A stretch of DNA of 33,525 bases from an uncultured Lachnospiraceae bacterium (lineage in GTDB: Bacteria > Bacillota > Clostridia > Lachnospirales > Lachnospiraceae): NCBI GenBank assembly GCA_905201915.1, contig CAJKQE010000020.1:1-33525 (forward strand). The letters run 5' to 3'. The translations under genes and the position numbers were made by a program. Of this stretch, positions 14,662 through 21,923 are shown piece by piece. How positions within the stretch are numbered: position 1 is the first letter of the stretch; the number at the start of each line of letters is the position of its first letter. The notes beneath the pieces are model-generated. The model was not told where the DNA came from and searched no databases. It saw only the letters and a program-made list of their open reading frames with translations.

Positions 14662-16995
14662 TTAATCCAGCAATTCAAATAATTGTGCCACCTGTCTTTC
14701 CTGTTTCAAATAAGATTGCTCCAGCTTTGAAAGCTCTTCTGTCTTTCCTTCCTCTAACAGCTTTAACATTCGATTTAACAACTGATATTTACTGTGTCCA
14801 TATGCTTCCGCAGCCTCTACCTGTAAAATCTGCTGTGGAATTTCCCATGTCTGTCCGTTTCGCTCGATTACAAAACGATACAAAAGCTTTTCTCCGTAAA
14901 ACAAGATAAATTCTTTGTTATAAATACCCTGATACCGTTCTTTTAAAGGCTCTGTTTTTTCTTCGGAAATCACATGTTCTCTCTCCACCTGATAGTAAAG
15001 CGTAACCTTCGCTCCCGGTCCTGCCTTACATTCCACAAACATTTTATCTTCCATCTGGCATGCCTGCAAAAGCTCCCTTGGCATATTCTGGAAAAATTCA
15101 AATTTCAGCCTTTCTCTTCTACATTCCTCCAAAATTTTCTGAGCTCTCTGCTTTTTCTTTGTATCCCATTTATTTTGCTCTGTGTCATGCTTTAAAAGAG
15201 CCAATCTGCAGATAATGTCGCACTCCCATTCTTTTTCCATGAGATTTTCTAATGCTTCAAAGAGAATTTCCCCTGTTTCTTTTCCGCCTACAAAATAGCC
15301 GTAAGACTCAAAAGTCAAATAAGCCAGAACAACATGCTCATTTCCACCCTGCTGTATATAATCTTTCAGAACCTCCAGCCCCTGCTCAGAATAACTTCTG
15401 GTAAACATACTGTACCGAAGAATTCGTTCTTCCAAAGCATAGCAGTCCAGAGAAAAACCTCTGACACGCTTCCACAGTTCTGTCATCTCCCGTACAGGAC
15501 CTTCAAAATGTGACGCCATATATTTTAAAAGAATTTCATCATAAATACCGGATTTTACAATATATCCCGTCAGAAGCAGCAATTCTTCCTCGTATTCAAA
15601 CTCTAAATTCAAAATCATTCTGCTGCACATTCTTAAAAGAACCGACATATCCACATCTTCATATCCGTATTCGCAGATTAAATCATAAGCTCCCACAAAC
15701 ATATCCTGTTTTACCAAAATCGTAACCAGCAGGCTTTTGTTTACTTTTGCAAAAGCTTTAAAATCCATCTCCTTCAAGGACTCCCTTAAATTCCGGTTGT
15801 CCATCTGTGACTCATAATAAAGAAGCAGACGCTTACGGATTTCCTGCCGATAATCCTCCTCAAAGATATCCTGCTTTAAAACGGCTTCAAAGCTGGAAAT
15901 ATTCTCTTCTGTAATAGGATTTTCGTGCTTTAATTCCCCACAGGTGTGTAAAAGCATTCCCGCATATCTCTGCCCGTCCTTTGCCAGTTTTCCCGACAGC
16001 TCTTCAATATCTAAAAGCTTGTGAAGATTATAATCTACTGTCCCTGCATATCTGCGCTTGCTGCTGTCCTCAAATAAGATTGCCGCATCCTGTGTATAAA
16101 GAGAGATATATGCTGTTCTGTCGGTACACAGGTACACCTGTTCTTCCTTCATTGCAGTGTGGCGGACAATTACCTTACAGATTTTCGGATCATCACAATA
16201 AACTCTGTAAGTAAATAGTACCTTTGCCAATGCCGCACGCACATTTTCATCTTCGGAATTTACACAAAACTCCTGATAAACCACTGCAAAATCTTCATTC
16301 ATTCTGCCTTCTTTAATCTTATCGCAGGCAAAAGCCTCCATATTTTGTTTGTACGCCTGATAGGTTTCCTTGTCTGTTTCTTTATTTCGAATAATATTGC
16401 TGTAAATAAATGCTCTTCTCTGGTCGCTTAATGTATTATTGTAGCCGAAATACAGACGGATGACCTTTGGCAGTACCTTCTGGTAATTCCTGCTCATAGT
16501 TTCAATATAATATTCGTACAAGCCTGTGATTTTCAGTTCTGCACGCACTGCCAAATCATACCATTTAAAATATTCCAGTTTTCTCGGTTCGCCTTTCATC
16601 ACAAACTGGCAAATGCCTTTGATAGCCAACGCTGAAGGATACTTCTCATAAATATAAGTTAAAATTTCATACACCGGTTTTGAAAAACACTTCAACTGTC
16701 CTGCTAAATCCACTGCACGAAATGCCATTTCTTCTGTAAGCATTCCGTATTTCTGTGCAAAGCGATAAACCTGCACAGTAAAATGATTCATTTTTCGGAA
16801 AACAGAGCCGTCCTCTGCGCCCAATTTACACGCCATAAGATATAAAAACGGACTTCTTGAGCCTGTTCGATACTGTTCCTCTAAAAAGAACATCTTTCTG
16901 GACTGGGTTCTCAGAACTTCTTCATCCATCTCAAAAATCATGTATAATAACAGACAGCTGTCCACACGTCTTTGGTACAGCTGATGCAGACGCAC
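14662..16995 (-). CDS. DUF5717-type protein, C-terminal frame (helical solenoid plus beta domain)
   Basis: This is a 777-codon frame that reads as the continuation of the gene at 17039-18187 in the +1 frame. It is open from about 17046, but its first usable start is a GTG at 16995 with no good ribosome binding site, which argues against a separate gene. Most of it (about residues 1-650) is a long run of helix pairs rich in Tyr, Leu, Glu and Lys, resembling a TPR/HEAT-type solenoid. Residues from about 650 to 745 are beta-rich (AGPGAKVTLYYQVEREHV, FILFYGEKLLYRFVI), followed by a helical tail. There is no membrane segment or signal peptide. I recall the Pfam names DUF5717_N and DUF5717 as two parts of one polypeptide. 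It ends three to twelve bases before the DUF5716 gene. Confidence 0.72.
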   Translation of the reverse strand: MRLHQLYQRRVDSCLLLYMIFEMDEEVLRTQSRKMFFLEEQYRTGSRSPFLYLMACKLGAEDGSVFRKMNHFTVQVYRFAQKYGMLTEEMAFRAVDLAGQLKCFSKPVYEILTYIYEKYPSALAIKGICQFVMKGEPRKLEYFKWYDLAVRAELKITGLYEYYIETMSRNYQKVLPKVIRLYFGYNNTLSDQRRAFIYSNIIRNKETDKETYQAYKQNMEAFACDKIKEGRMNEDFAVVYQEFCVNSEDENVRAALAKVLFTYRVYCDDPKICKVIVRHTAMKEEQVYLCTDRTAYISLYTQDAAILFEDSSKRRYAGTVDYNLHKLLDIEELSGKLAKDGQRYAGMLLHTCGELKHENPITEENISSFEAVLKQDIFEEDYRQEIRKRLLLYYESQMDNRNLRESLKEMDFKAFAKVNKSLLVTILVKQDMFVGAYDLICEYGYEDVDMSVLLRMCSRMILNLEFEYEEELLLLTGYIVKSGIYDEILLKYMASHFEGPVREMTELWKRVRGFSLDCYALEERILRYSMFTRSYSEQGLEVLKDYIQQGGNEHVVLAYLTFESYGYFVGGKETGEILFEALENLMEKEWECDIICRLALLKHDTEQNKWDTKKKQRAQKILEECRRERLKFEFFQNMPRELLQACQMEDKMFVECKAGPGAKVTLYYQVEREHVISEEKTEPLKERYQGIYNKEFILFYGEKLLYRFVIERNGQTWEIPQQILQVEAAEAYGHSKYQLLNRMLKLLEEGKTEELSKLEQSYLKQERQVAQLFELLD

Positions 16996-17038
16996 TGCTG
17001 TCTTTTCTTTCAGCTGTGTGCTTCTGTGGGAAATTTCG

Positions 17039-18187
17039 TCAAGGTTCTAAAATTTCTTCGTCCTTCACTCTCTGATTGTTTTCCAAAGAGTCCAGTAGTC
17101 GTCTTGCTTCATCTTCTCTCCCGCTTAAAACCCACATATAAGCTTCAAAAAGCTGACATTCTGTAGAATAATAACCGTTTTCTTTTAATTCATCTAAAAG
17201 AGCCTTTGTATTCTCACACCATTCTGAAGCAGTCACCTTTCCCAGCTGAAGTTCTAACAGAGCTTTTGCCGCTTCCAGCTTTTTTCTTTTCTCATAAGCG
17301 GTTACGTCCACCTGTATTCGATTGCTTTTTGACACCATAATTTCATAAGTAATGGTTTCGTATACGGTTTTAATGGAAATTCTGCCAAAGTTTTTCCCTT
17401 TTCCCAGACATTCCTTGCGGATAATATACTCCAAATCATATACACTTCCGATAAAGTGTCCGTCATGAATAACCTGTTTTTCTACCTCCAGAAAATCTCC
17501 CGATACCGTAATTTCCGCTCTTAAAAATCCCCATCCGCTGCGTCTTATCCGCAGGGTATCTTTTAAAGAGCTCTGTACCTCGTAAAGCTCCAGCTTTTCC
17601 TTTTCCAGACTTAGAGAAACCGGTTCTTTCAAGCCTGCTTTGATTAAAAATTCTTCTAAATTCTGATAAGGAGCAGGCATTTTTACCATTGCTTCATAAT
17701 AAGGCAGCAACTCTTCTCTTCCCTTTAAAAGCTGTGGAAATGATTTTTCCACAAAGAGCTGATATGCCTCTCGGAAATCCTCCTTTGCAAGAGCAACAAA
17801 CTCTTCCAGTGTTCCTACTGTTCCCTGAGAAGTCCGCACCTGTGCTTTCCTTACTTCAATAGAAAAAGGCACCCTGTATTCTCCTATACTGGTGCTTAAA
17901 ACAATCTCTCCTTCTATTTTGTCTTCACTTTTCAGCCCCTTGGCATCTATTCCATAAGGCAGAATAATTTTTTCTCCTGTAAATTTTTCTTTTCCTAAAA
18001 GAAACCGTCTATGTGTAGAATATGCCATTCCTTTTATTTTTCGTCTGTCTTGTGCTGCAAATTCTAATTCACCCCTGAGCTTTTCTTCCGGCATTATTTT
18101 TAATACAATTTTCTCTGTTGATAAGATAAGCCCCGGTACATCGTATTCAAATCTTCCGTTTATCAGTTGGTCCATTCGTGTTTTCAA
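17039..18187 (-). CDS. DUF5717-type protein, N-terminal frame
   Basis: This 382-codon frame ends at a TGA in the context CCT-TGA-C. Residues from about 10 to 115 form a beta-rich domain (GRFEYDVPGLILS, GEIVLSTSIGEYRVPFSIEV). Helices lie at about 125-185. A second beta domain follows at about 195-290 (LRIRRSGWGFLRAEITVSGDF, ITYEIMVSKSNRIQVDVTAYE). A helical repeat region begins near 300 and runs straight into the frame at 14662-16995. The proposed start is TTG at 18187, with AAAGGTGA about five bases before it; an ATG four codons further on lies too far away. It is the first gene of the cluster and shares a 116-base divergent promoter region with the aminotransferase gene. Function is unknown. 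Confidence 0.72.
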   Translation of the reverse strand: MKTRMDQLINGRFEYDVPGLILSTEKIVLKIMPEEKLRGELEFAAQDRRKIKGMAYSTHRRFLLGKEKFTGEKIILPYGIDAKGLKSEDKIEGEIVLSTSIGEYRVPFSIEVRKAQVRTSQGTVGTLEEFVALAKEDFREAYQLFVEKSFPQLLKGREELLPYYEAMVKMPAPYQNLEEFLIKAGLKEPVSLSLEKEKLELYEVQSSLKDTLRIRRSGWGFLRAEITVSGDFLEVEKQVIHDGHFIGSVYDLEYIIRKECLGKGKNFGRISIKTVYETITYEIMVSKSNRIQVDVTAYEKRKKLEAAKALLELQLGKVTASEWCENTKALLDELKENGYYSTECQLFEAYMWVLSGREDEARRLLDSLENNQRVKDEEILEP

Positions 18188-18216
18188 AATATCACCTTTA
18201 CTCCGTCTTCTTTTTA

Positions 18217-18245
18217 TTGAACAATTAACAATATTCTGCTACTAT
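18217..18245 (+). promoter_or_regulatory. Promoter of the aminotransferase gene
   Basis: TTGAAC (18217-18222), 17 bases and TACTAT (18240-18245) face right. The predicted start lies about 50 bases before the ATG at 18304. It nearly abuts the -10 box of the opposite promoter, so the two may interfere. Confidence 0.65.
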
Positions 18246-18247
18246 GG

Positions 18248-18276
18248 ATTATACACTACAATGGATTGCTGTGCAA
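18248..18276 (-). promoter_or_regulatory. Promoter of the DUF5717/DUF5716 cluster
   Basis: TTGCAC (18271-18276), 17 bases and a perfect TATAAT (18248-18253) are on the minus strand, followed by a leader of about 55 nt to the TTG start at 18187. Confidence 0.6.
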
Positions 18277-18303
18277 CTTTAATACAAAAAGGGAGGCTAT
18301 TTC

Positions 18304-19407
18304 ATGCTGAAACATAAAGACCACTTCCACGGAAGCGATTTAGAGAAAATCGAAGAAATTTATCATATAAAAAAAGAAGATATCACCAGCTTTTCTGCCA
18401 ATGTAAATCCTCTTGGTATCTCTCCTCTTTTAAGAGATACTCTCTCCACTCACATTGACGCTATCACAAACTATCCTGACAGAGATTATACAAAACTCCG
18501 TAAAAGCATCTGTGACTATACCGGCGCTCAGTTTGAAAATATTATTGTGGGAAATGGCTCTACCGAGCTAATCTCTCTGTTTATTCAGACAACAAATCCA
18601 AAAAAAGCCTTAATTTTAGGCCCTACTTATTCAGAATACGAGCGCGAAATTGCATTAAAAGGAGGACAAACTCTCTATTATCCTCTGCTGGAAGAAAATG
18701 ATTTTCAAATCAATATCTCTGATTTTTGTTCACATTTAAATGACAGTATTGATTTACTGGTGCTTTGTAACCCTAATAATCCTACATCCACTGCCATTAC
18801 CAGAAAAGATATGCGAAAAATTTTAGATACCTGTCTCCAGTATGGAACCTGTGTTATGGTAGATGAAACTTATGAGGAATTTGCTCCTTTAGACAGCAAA
18901 ATTTCTTCTATTCCACTTACCAACAATTATAATAATCTCATTGTTCTGCGTGGAATTTCTAAATTTTTTGCAGCTCCCGGTCTGCGTCTGGGCTATGCGG
19001 TAACAGGCAATCCTGACCTTTTAAAATACATTAACACAAAGAAAAATCCTTGGACTATCAACAGTCTGGCAGAAATCGCAGGCTGTATTATGTTTTCCGA
19101 TAAAGAGTACATTGACAAAACAAGAGCTTTAATTTCAGGAGAAAGAGAACGGCTTTTCAACACCTTGTCTTCATGGAAAAGCGTAAAGGTCTACCCTTCC
19201 TGTTCCAACTTCCTTTTGATAAAAATTTTAAAGGAAGACGTTACCTCCGAACAGGTCTTTGACTATTGCATCCGCAGAGGCCTTATGATACGTGACTGTT
19301 CTACCTTCCCGTTTTTGGATAACTCCTTCATCCGTTTCTGCATGATGAGTCCGGAAAAAAATAATGAACTTTTACAGGCTCTCTCTGAAATTCTGGGTGA
19401 AGTTTAA
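18304..19407 (+). CDS. PLP-dependent class I/II aminotransferase, CobD/HisC-like
   Basis: This is a 367-residue fold-type I PLP enzyme. The Schiff-base lysine is K220 in RGISKFFAAPGLRLGY. Asn of CNPNNPTS is at 155-162, and the PLP-nitrogen aspartate is D187 in VDETYEEF. The substrate-carboxylate arginine is in the C-terminal SFIRFCMM. The start HFHGSDLEKIEEIY and SANVNPLG resemble threonine-phosphate decarboxylase (CobD) and the related histidinol-phosphate aminotransferases. No cobalamin or histidine genes are nearby, so the reaction cannot be fixed. AGGGAGG lies before the ATG. The gene stands between two promoters and may be monocistronic; a U-rich weak hairpin lies at about 19423-19456. 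Confidence 0.88.
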   Translation: MLKHKDHFHGSDLEKIEEIYHIKKEDITSFSANVNPLGISPLLRDTLSTHIDAITNYPDRDYTKLRKSICDYTGAQFENIIVGNGSTELISLFIQTTNPKKALILGPTYSEYEREIALKGGQTLYYPLLEENDFQINISDFCSHLNDSIDLLVLCNPNNPTSTAITRKDMRKILDTCLQYGTCVMVDETYEEFAPLDSKISSIPLTNNYNNLIVLRGISKFFAAPGLRLGYAVTGNPDLLKYINTKKNPWTINSLAEIAGCIMFSDKEYIDKTRALISGERERLFNTLSSWKSVKVYPSCSNFLLIKILKEDVTSEQVFDYCIRRGLMIRDCSTFPFLDNSFIRFCMMSPEKNNELLQALSEILGEV

Positions 19408-19456
19408 AAGATTTTGTACTTTTTTGGGAAATACTATTTCTTTTTTCCAAAAATTT

Positions 19457-19464
19457 GATACAAT
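19457..19464 (+). promoter_or_regulatory. Candidate extended -10 promoter of purC
   Basis: TGA-TACAAT fits an extended -10 element about 55 bases before the purC ATG. The hexamer 17 bases upstream (ATTTCT) is not a convincing -35. No purine riboswitch or PurR box was seen in the short leader. Confidence 0.38.
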
Positions 19465-19518
19465 AAAAGCGGTTCAAATAACCCCAATATCATTATATAA
19501 GAGGAAAGGTGAAAACAC

Positions 19519-20388
19519 ATGCAGGAGTACAAACCATTTAAAGAAGGAAAAGTACGTCAGGTTTATGACATTGGAGAAGAATTAGTAATTTATGCAACAG
19601 ACAGAATTTCCGCATTTGACTACATTCTTAAAAACACAGTTACAAATAAAGGTGTTGTCCTTACAAAAATGTCAAAATTCTGGTTTGATTTTACAAAGGA
19701 TATTGTTCCAAACCACATGATTTCAACAGATGTAAAGGATATGCCGGAATTCTTCCAGCAGCCGGAGTTCGAAGGACATACTATGCTTTGCCGAAAACTG
19801 GAAATGCTCCCTGTTGAGTGCATCGTGCGTGGATATATTACAGGAAGCGGCTGGGAAAGCTATCAGAAAAACGGGACTGTATGCGGTATTAAGCTTCCGG
19901 AAGGATTACAGGAGTCCGATAAGCTGCCTGAACCGATTTACACACCAACTACAAAAGCAGAAATCGGTGACCACGATGAACATGTTTCCTTTGAAGATAC
20001 AGTTGAAACCTTAGAAAAATTATATCCTGGACGTGGACAGGAATATGCAGAAAAAATTCGTGATTACACAATTGCACTGTATAAAAAATGTGCAGAATAT
20101 GCACTGACAAAAAATATTATCATTGCTGATACAAAATTTGAATTTGGTTTAGATGAAAACGGAGATGTAGTTCTGGGTGACGAAATGCTTACACCGGACA
20201 GCTCCAGATTTTGGCCATTAGAAGGTTACAAACCAGGACAGGGACAGCCATCCTTTGACAAACAGTACGTTCGTGACTGGCTGAAAGCAAATCCAGAAAG
20301 CGATTTCCTCCTTCCTGAAGAAGTAATCAACAAAACAGTTGAAAAATACGTAGAAGCTTACGAATTACTCTCAGGAGAGAAATTCTAA
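19519..20388 (+). CDS. purC: Phosphoribosylaminoimidazole-succinocarboxamide synthase (SAICAR synthetase)
   Basis: PurC joins CAIR and aspartate using ATP to make SAICAR, the step before PurB in purine synthesis. The start YKPFKEGKVRQVYDIGEE holds the ATP-binding beta-hairpin with the expected GKVR-YD pattern. VECIVRGYITGSGWESY and the IIADTKFEFGLDENGDVVLGDE block contain the substrate- and metal-binding residues. The full length is 289 aa, the longer PurC type. The RBS region GAGGAAAGG lies upstream of the ATG. It appears to be a single-gene unit that ends at the large hairpin 20402-20547. The purB gene for the next step is on the other strand about 7 kb away. Confidence 0.97.
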   Translation: MQEYKPFKEGKVRQVYDIGEELVIYATDRISAFDYILKNTVTNKGVVLTKMSKFWFDFTKDIVPNHMISTDVKDMPEFFQQPEFEGHTMLCRKLEMLPVECIVRGYITGSGWESYQKNGTVCGIKLPEGLQESDKLPEPIYTPTTKAEIGDHDEHVSFEDTVETLEKLYPGRGQEYAEKIRDYTIALYKKCAEYALTKNIIIADTKFEFGLDENGDVVLGDEMLTPDSSRFWPLEGYKPGQGQPSFDKQYVRDWLKANPESDFLLPEEVINKTVEKYVEAYELLSGEKF

Positions 20389-20401
20389 TTTTTTATAACC
20401 G

Positions 20402-20554
20402 GAGTTGTCACATTAAGTATTATGGAGAAATATTTATACACTTTTGGCGAATTTGTCGAGCACGCTTTGAGATTACAAGCTCAAAGCAAGCGCAGACTGA
20501 GCATAAAATGTATAGATATTCTTGAGATGCACTTAATGCGACAACTCTTTTTTT
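20402..20554 (+). repeat. Large intergenic hairpin, copy 2 (146 bp), also serving as purC terminator
   Basis: The outer arms are GAGTTGTCACATTAAGT (20402-20418) and its near-perfect complement (20531-20547, 16 of 17). The middle arms are AATATTTATACA (20429-20440) and TGTATAGATATT (20509-20520). The apical hairpin is GCTTTGAG (20464-20471) with CTCAAAGC (20480-20487). Between the middle and apical stems lie the core GCGAATTTGTCGAGCA (20447-20462) and, on the other side, AAGCGCAGACTGAGCA. Seven T follow at 20548-20554, so it would stop purC transcription. Shared parts with 5353-5539 and 31051-31165 define a family. Confidence 0.85.
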
Positions 20555-20594
20555 ATAGGGTACTTGCAAATATTGTCAGAACGTAAAGGAAATA

Positions 20595-21845
20595 ATGCCT
20601 ATGAGATTTCTAAAAAAACATTTTTCAATGTACAGCCATTTGCCAAGAGAAATCTATGTGTTGGCTTTTGGTAAAGTCATGACAAGTATGGGGGCTTTAA
20701 TATGGCCCATGCTTACCTTAATCATGAGTGAAAAACTGGGACTGAACGGACAGACCATTGGTCTGTATATGATGATATTTTCTATGTTTATGGGACCGTT
20801 TTACTTACTGGGAGGTAAGATGGCTGACAAATATAATAAAAAGCATATCATCGTTACCTTTGACTTAATCGGAAACAGCCTCTATTTCGTTTGCGCTGTA
20901 TTGCCAATGTCCATGACAACGCTGTATTTATTAGCGATTGCTTCCTTATTTCAGGCAATGGAACAGCCGGCTTATGATGCTCTGATTGCTGACTTGACAA
21001 CCTACAAGGATAGAGAAAGAGCCTATTCCCTGAATTATCTTTCGATGAATTTAGGACTGGTTTTGGCGCCGACTATCGGCGGCATTTTATTTAATCATTA
21101 TCTCAGCCTTTCTTTTTTCATTAACGGTCTGGCAGATATAAGCAGTACGCTGCTGCTTTTAATTTTTATTAAGAATGTAAAAGCCGCTGACCAAGATGAT
21201 GAAGCAAGAAACGAATATGAAAAAGGTGAAACAGGCTCCATATTCAAGGTTTTTTCTGAACGAAAATTATTCTTTTTGTTATTTGTTATTTCCGGTATAA
21301 CTGCGCTGATTTATAATCAATTTAGCTTTTTGATGCCTTTACATCTGGAGGAAGCCTTTCATGGATCAGGAGCTTTTAAATTTGGAATTTTAACAAGTAT
21401 CAATGCAGTTGTTGTGGTAATAGGCACGCCGATATTCACAAAAAAGCTTTCCGGGGTAATTGATATCAGGATTATGTATTGGGGACAGCTGCTAGAGTCA
21501 TTGGGACTTGCCTTCTTTATCTTTGTCAATCATCATTTTGTAATTGCGGTTGTGGGAATGATCATATTTACCATAGGTGAAGTATTCGGTTCTATATCAA
21601 AAACACCTTATCTTACAAAGAGAATACCGGAAACACATCGTGGAAGAGTATTAAGTATTACGAACAGCTTCGCCGGATTAATCGGAGTTTTAAGTAACTA
21701 TGTAATAGGAACACTTATCGACTACTATCCATTCAGTACCGTATGGATAATTATAGCGGTAATCGGTTTATTTGTGATGATTTTATATAGCATTTATTTA
21801 AGACTGGACAAGAAGGTTTATTCTGGTCTTTATGAAAAAAAATAA
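20595..21845 (+). CDS. MFS transporter, drug-efflux-like
   Basis: This is a 416-residue major facilitator protein with about 12 membrane segments. The MFS signature loop between helices 2 and 3 is visible as GGKMADKYNKKHIIV. The second-half counterpart is less clear. SLNYLSMNLGLVLAPTIGGILF in helix 5 resembles motif C of drug/H+ antiporters. It is most like the 12-helix multidrug exporters of Firmicutes (YttB/MdtH-type); substrate unknown. AAAGGA lies four bases before the first ATG and ten before the ATG at codon 3, so either may be used. It follows the terminator hairpin and no clear promoter was found, so readthrough from purC remains possible. It ends at a bidirectional terminator shared with polC. 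Confidence 0.88.
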   Translation: MPMRFLKKHFSMYSHLPREIYVLAFGKVMTSMGALIWPMLTLIMSEKLGLNGQTIGLYMMIFSMFMGPFYLLGGKMADKYNKKHIIVTFDLIGNSLYFVCAVLPMSMTTLYLLAIASLFQAMEQPAYDALIADLTTYKDRERAYSLNYLSMNLGLVLAPTIGGILFNHYLSLSFFINGLADISSTLLLLIFIKNVKAADQDDEARNEYEKGETGSIFKVFSERKLFFLLFVISGITALIYNQFSFLMPLHLEEAFHGSGAFKFGILTSINAVVVVIGTPIFTKKLSGVIDIRIMYWGQLLESLGLAFFIFVNHHFVIAVVGMIIFTIGEVFGSISKTPYLTKRIPETHRGRVLSITNSFAGLIGVLSNYVIGTLIDYYPFSTVWIIIAVIGLFVMILYSIYLRLDKKVYSGLYEKK

Positions 21846-21906
21846 GGTTGTTACATAAAAGACATACTAATAAAATCTTAATATTGTCTAATGTAACAAC
21901 CTTTTA
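21844..21906. terminator. Bidirectional terminator between the MFS gene and polC
   Basis: AAGGTTGTTACAT (21844-21856) pairs with ATGTAACAACCTT (21891-21903). Inner pairing AAGACA/TGTCT extends it, and T-rich (plus strand) or A-rich (minus strand) flanks follow. It can end both converging transcripts. Confidence 0.9.
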
Positions 21907-21923
21907 TTAAATGTAAAACAGCA

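Noticed and set aside
19408..19518. Purine riboswitch or PurR box before purC
   Set aside because: The leader is only about 50 nt from the likely start site and has neither the conserved purine-aptamer core nor paired CGAA-type PurR boxes.
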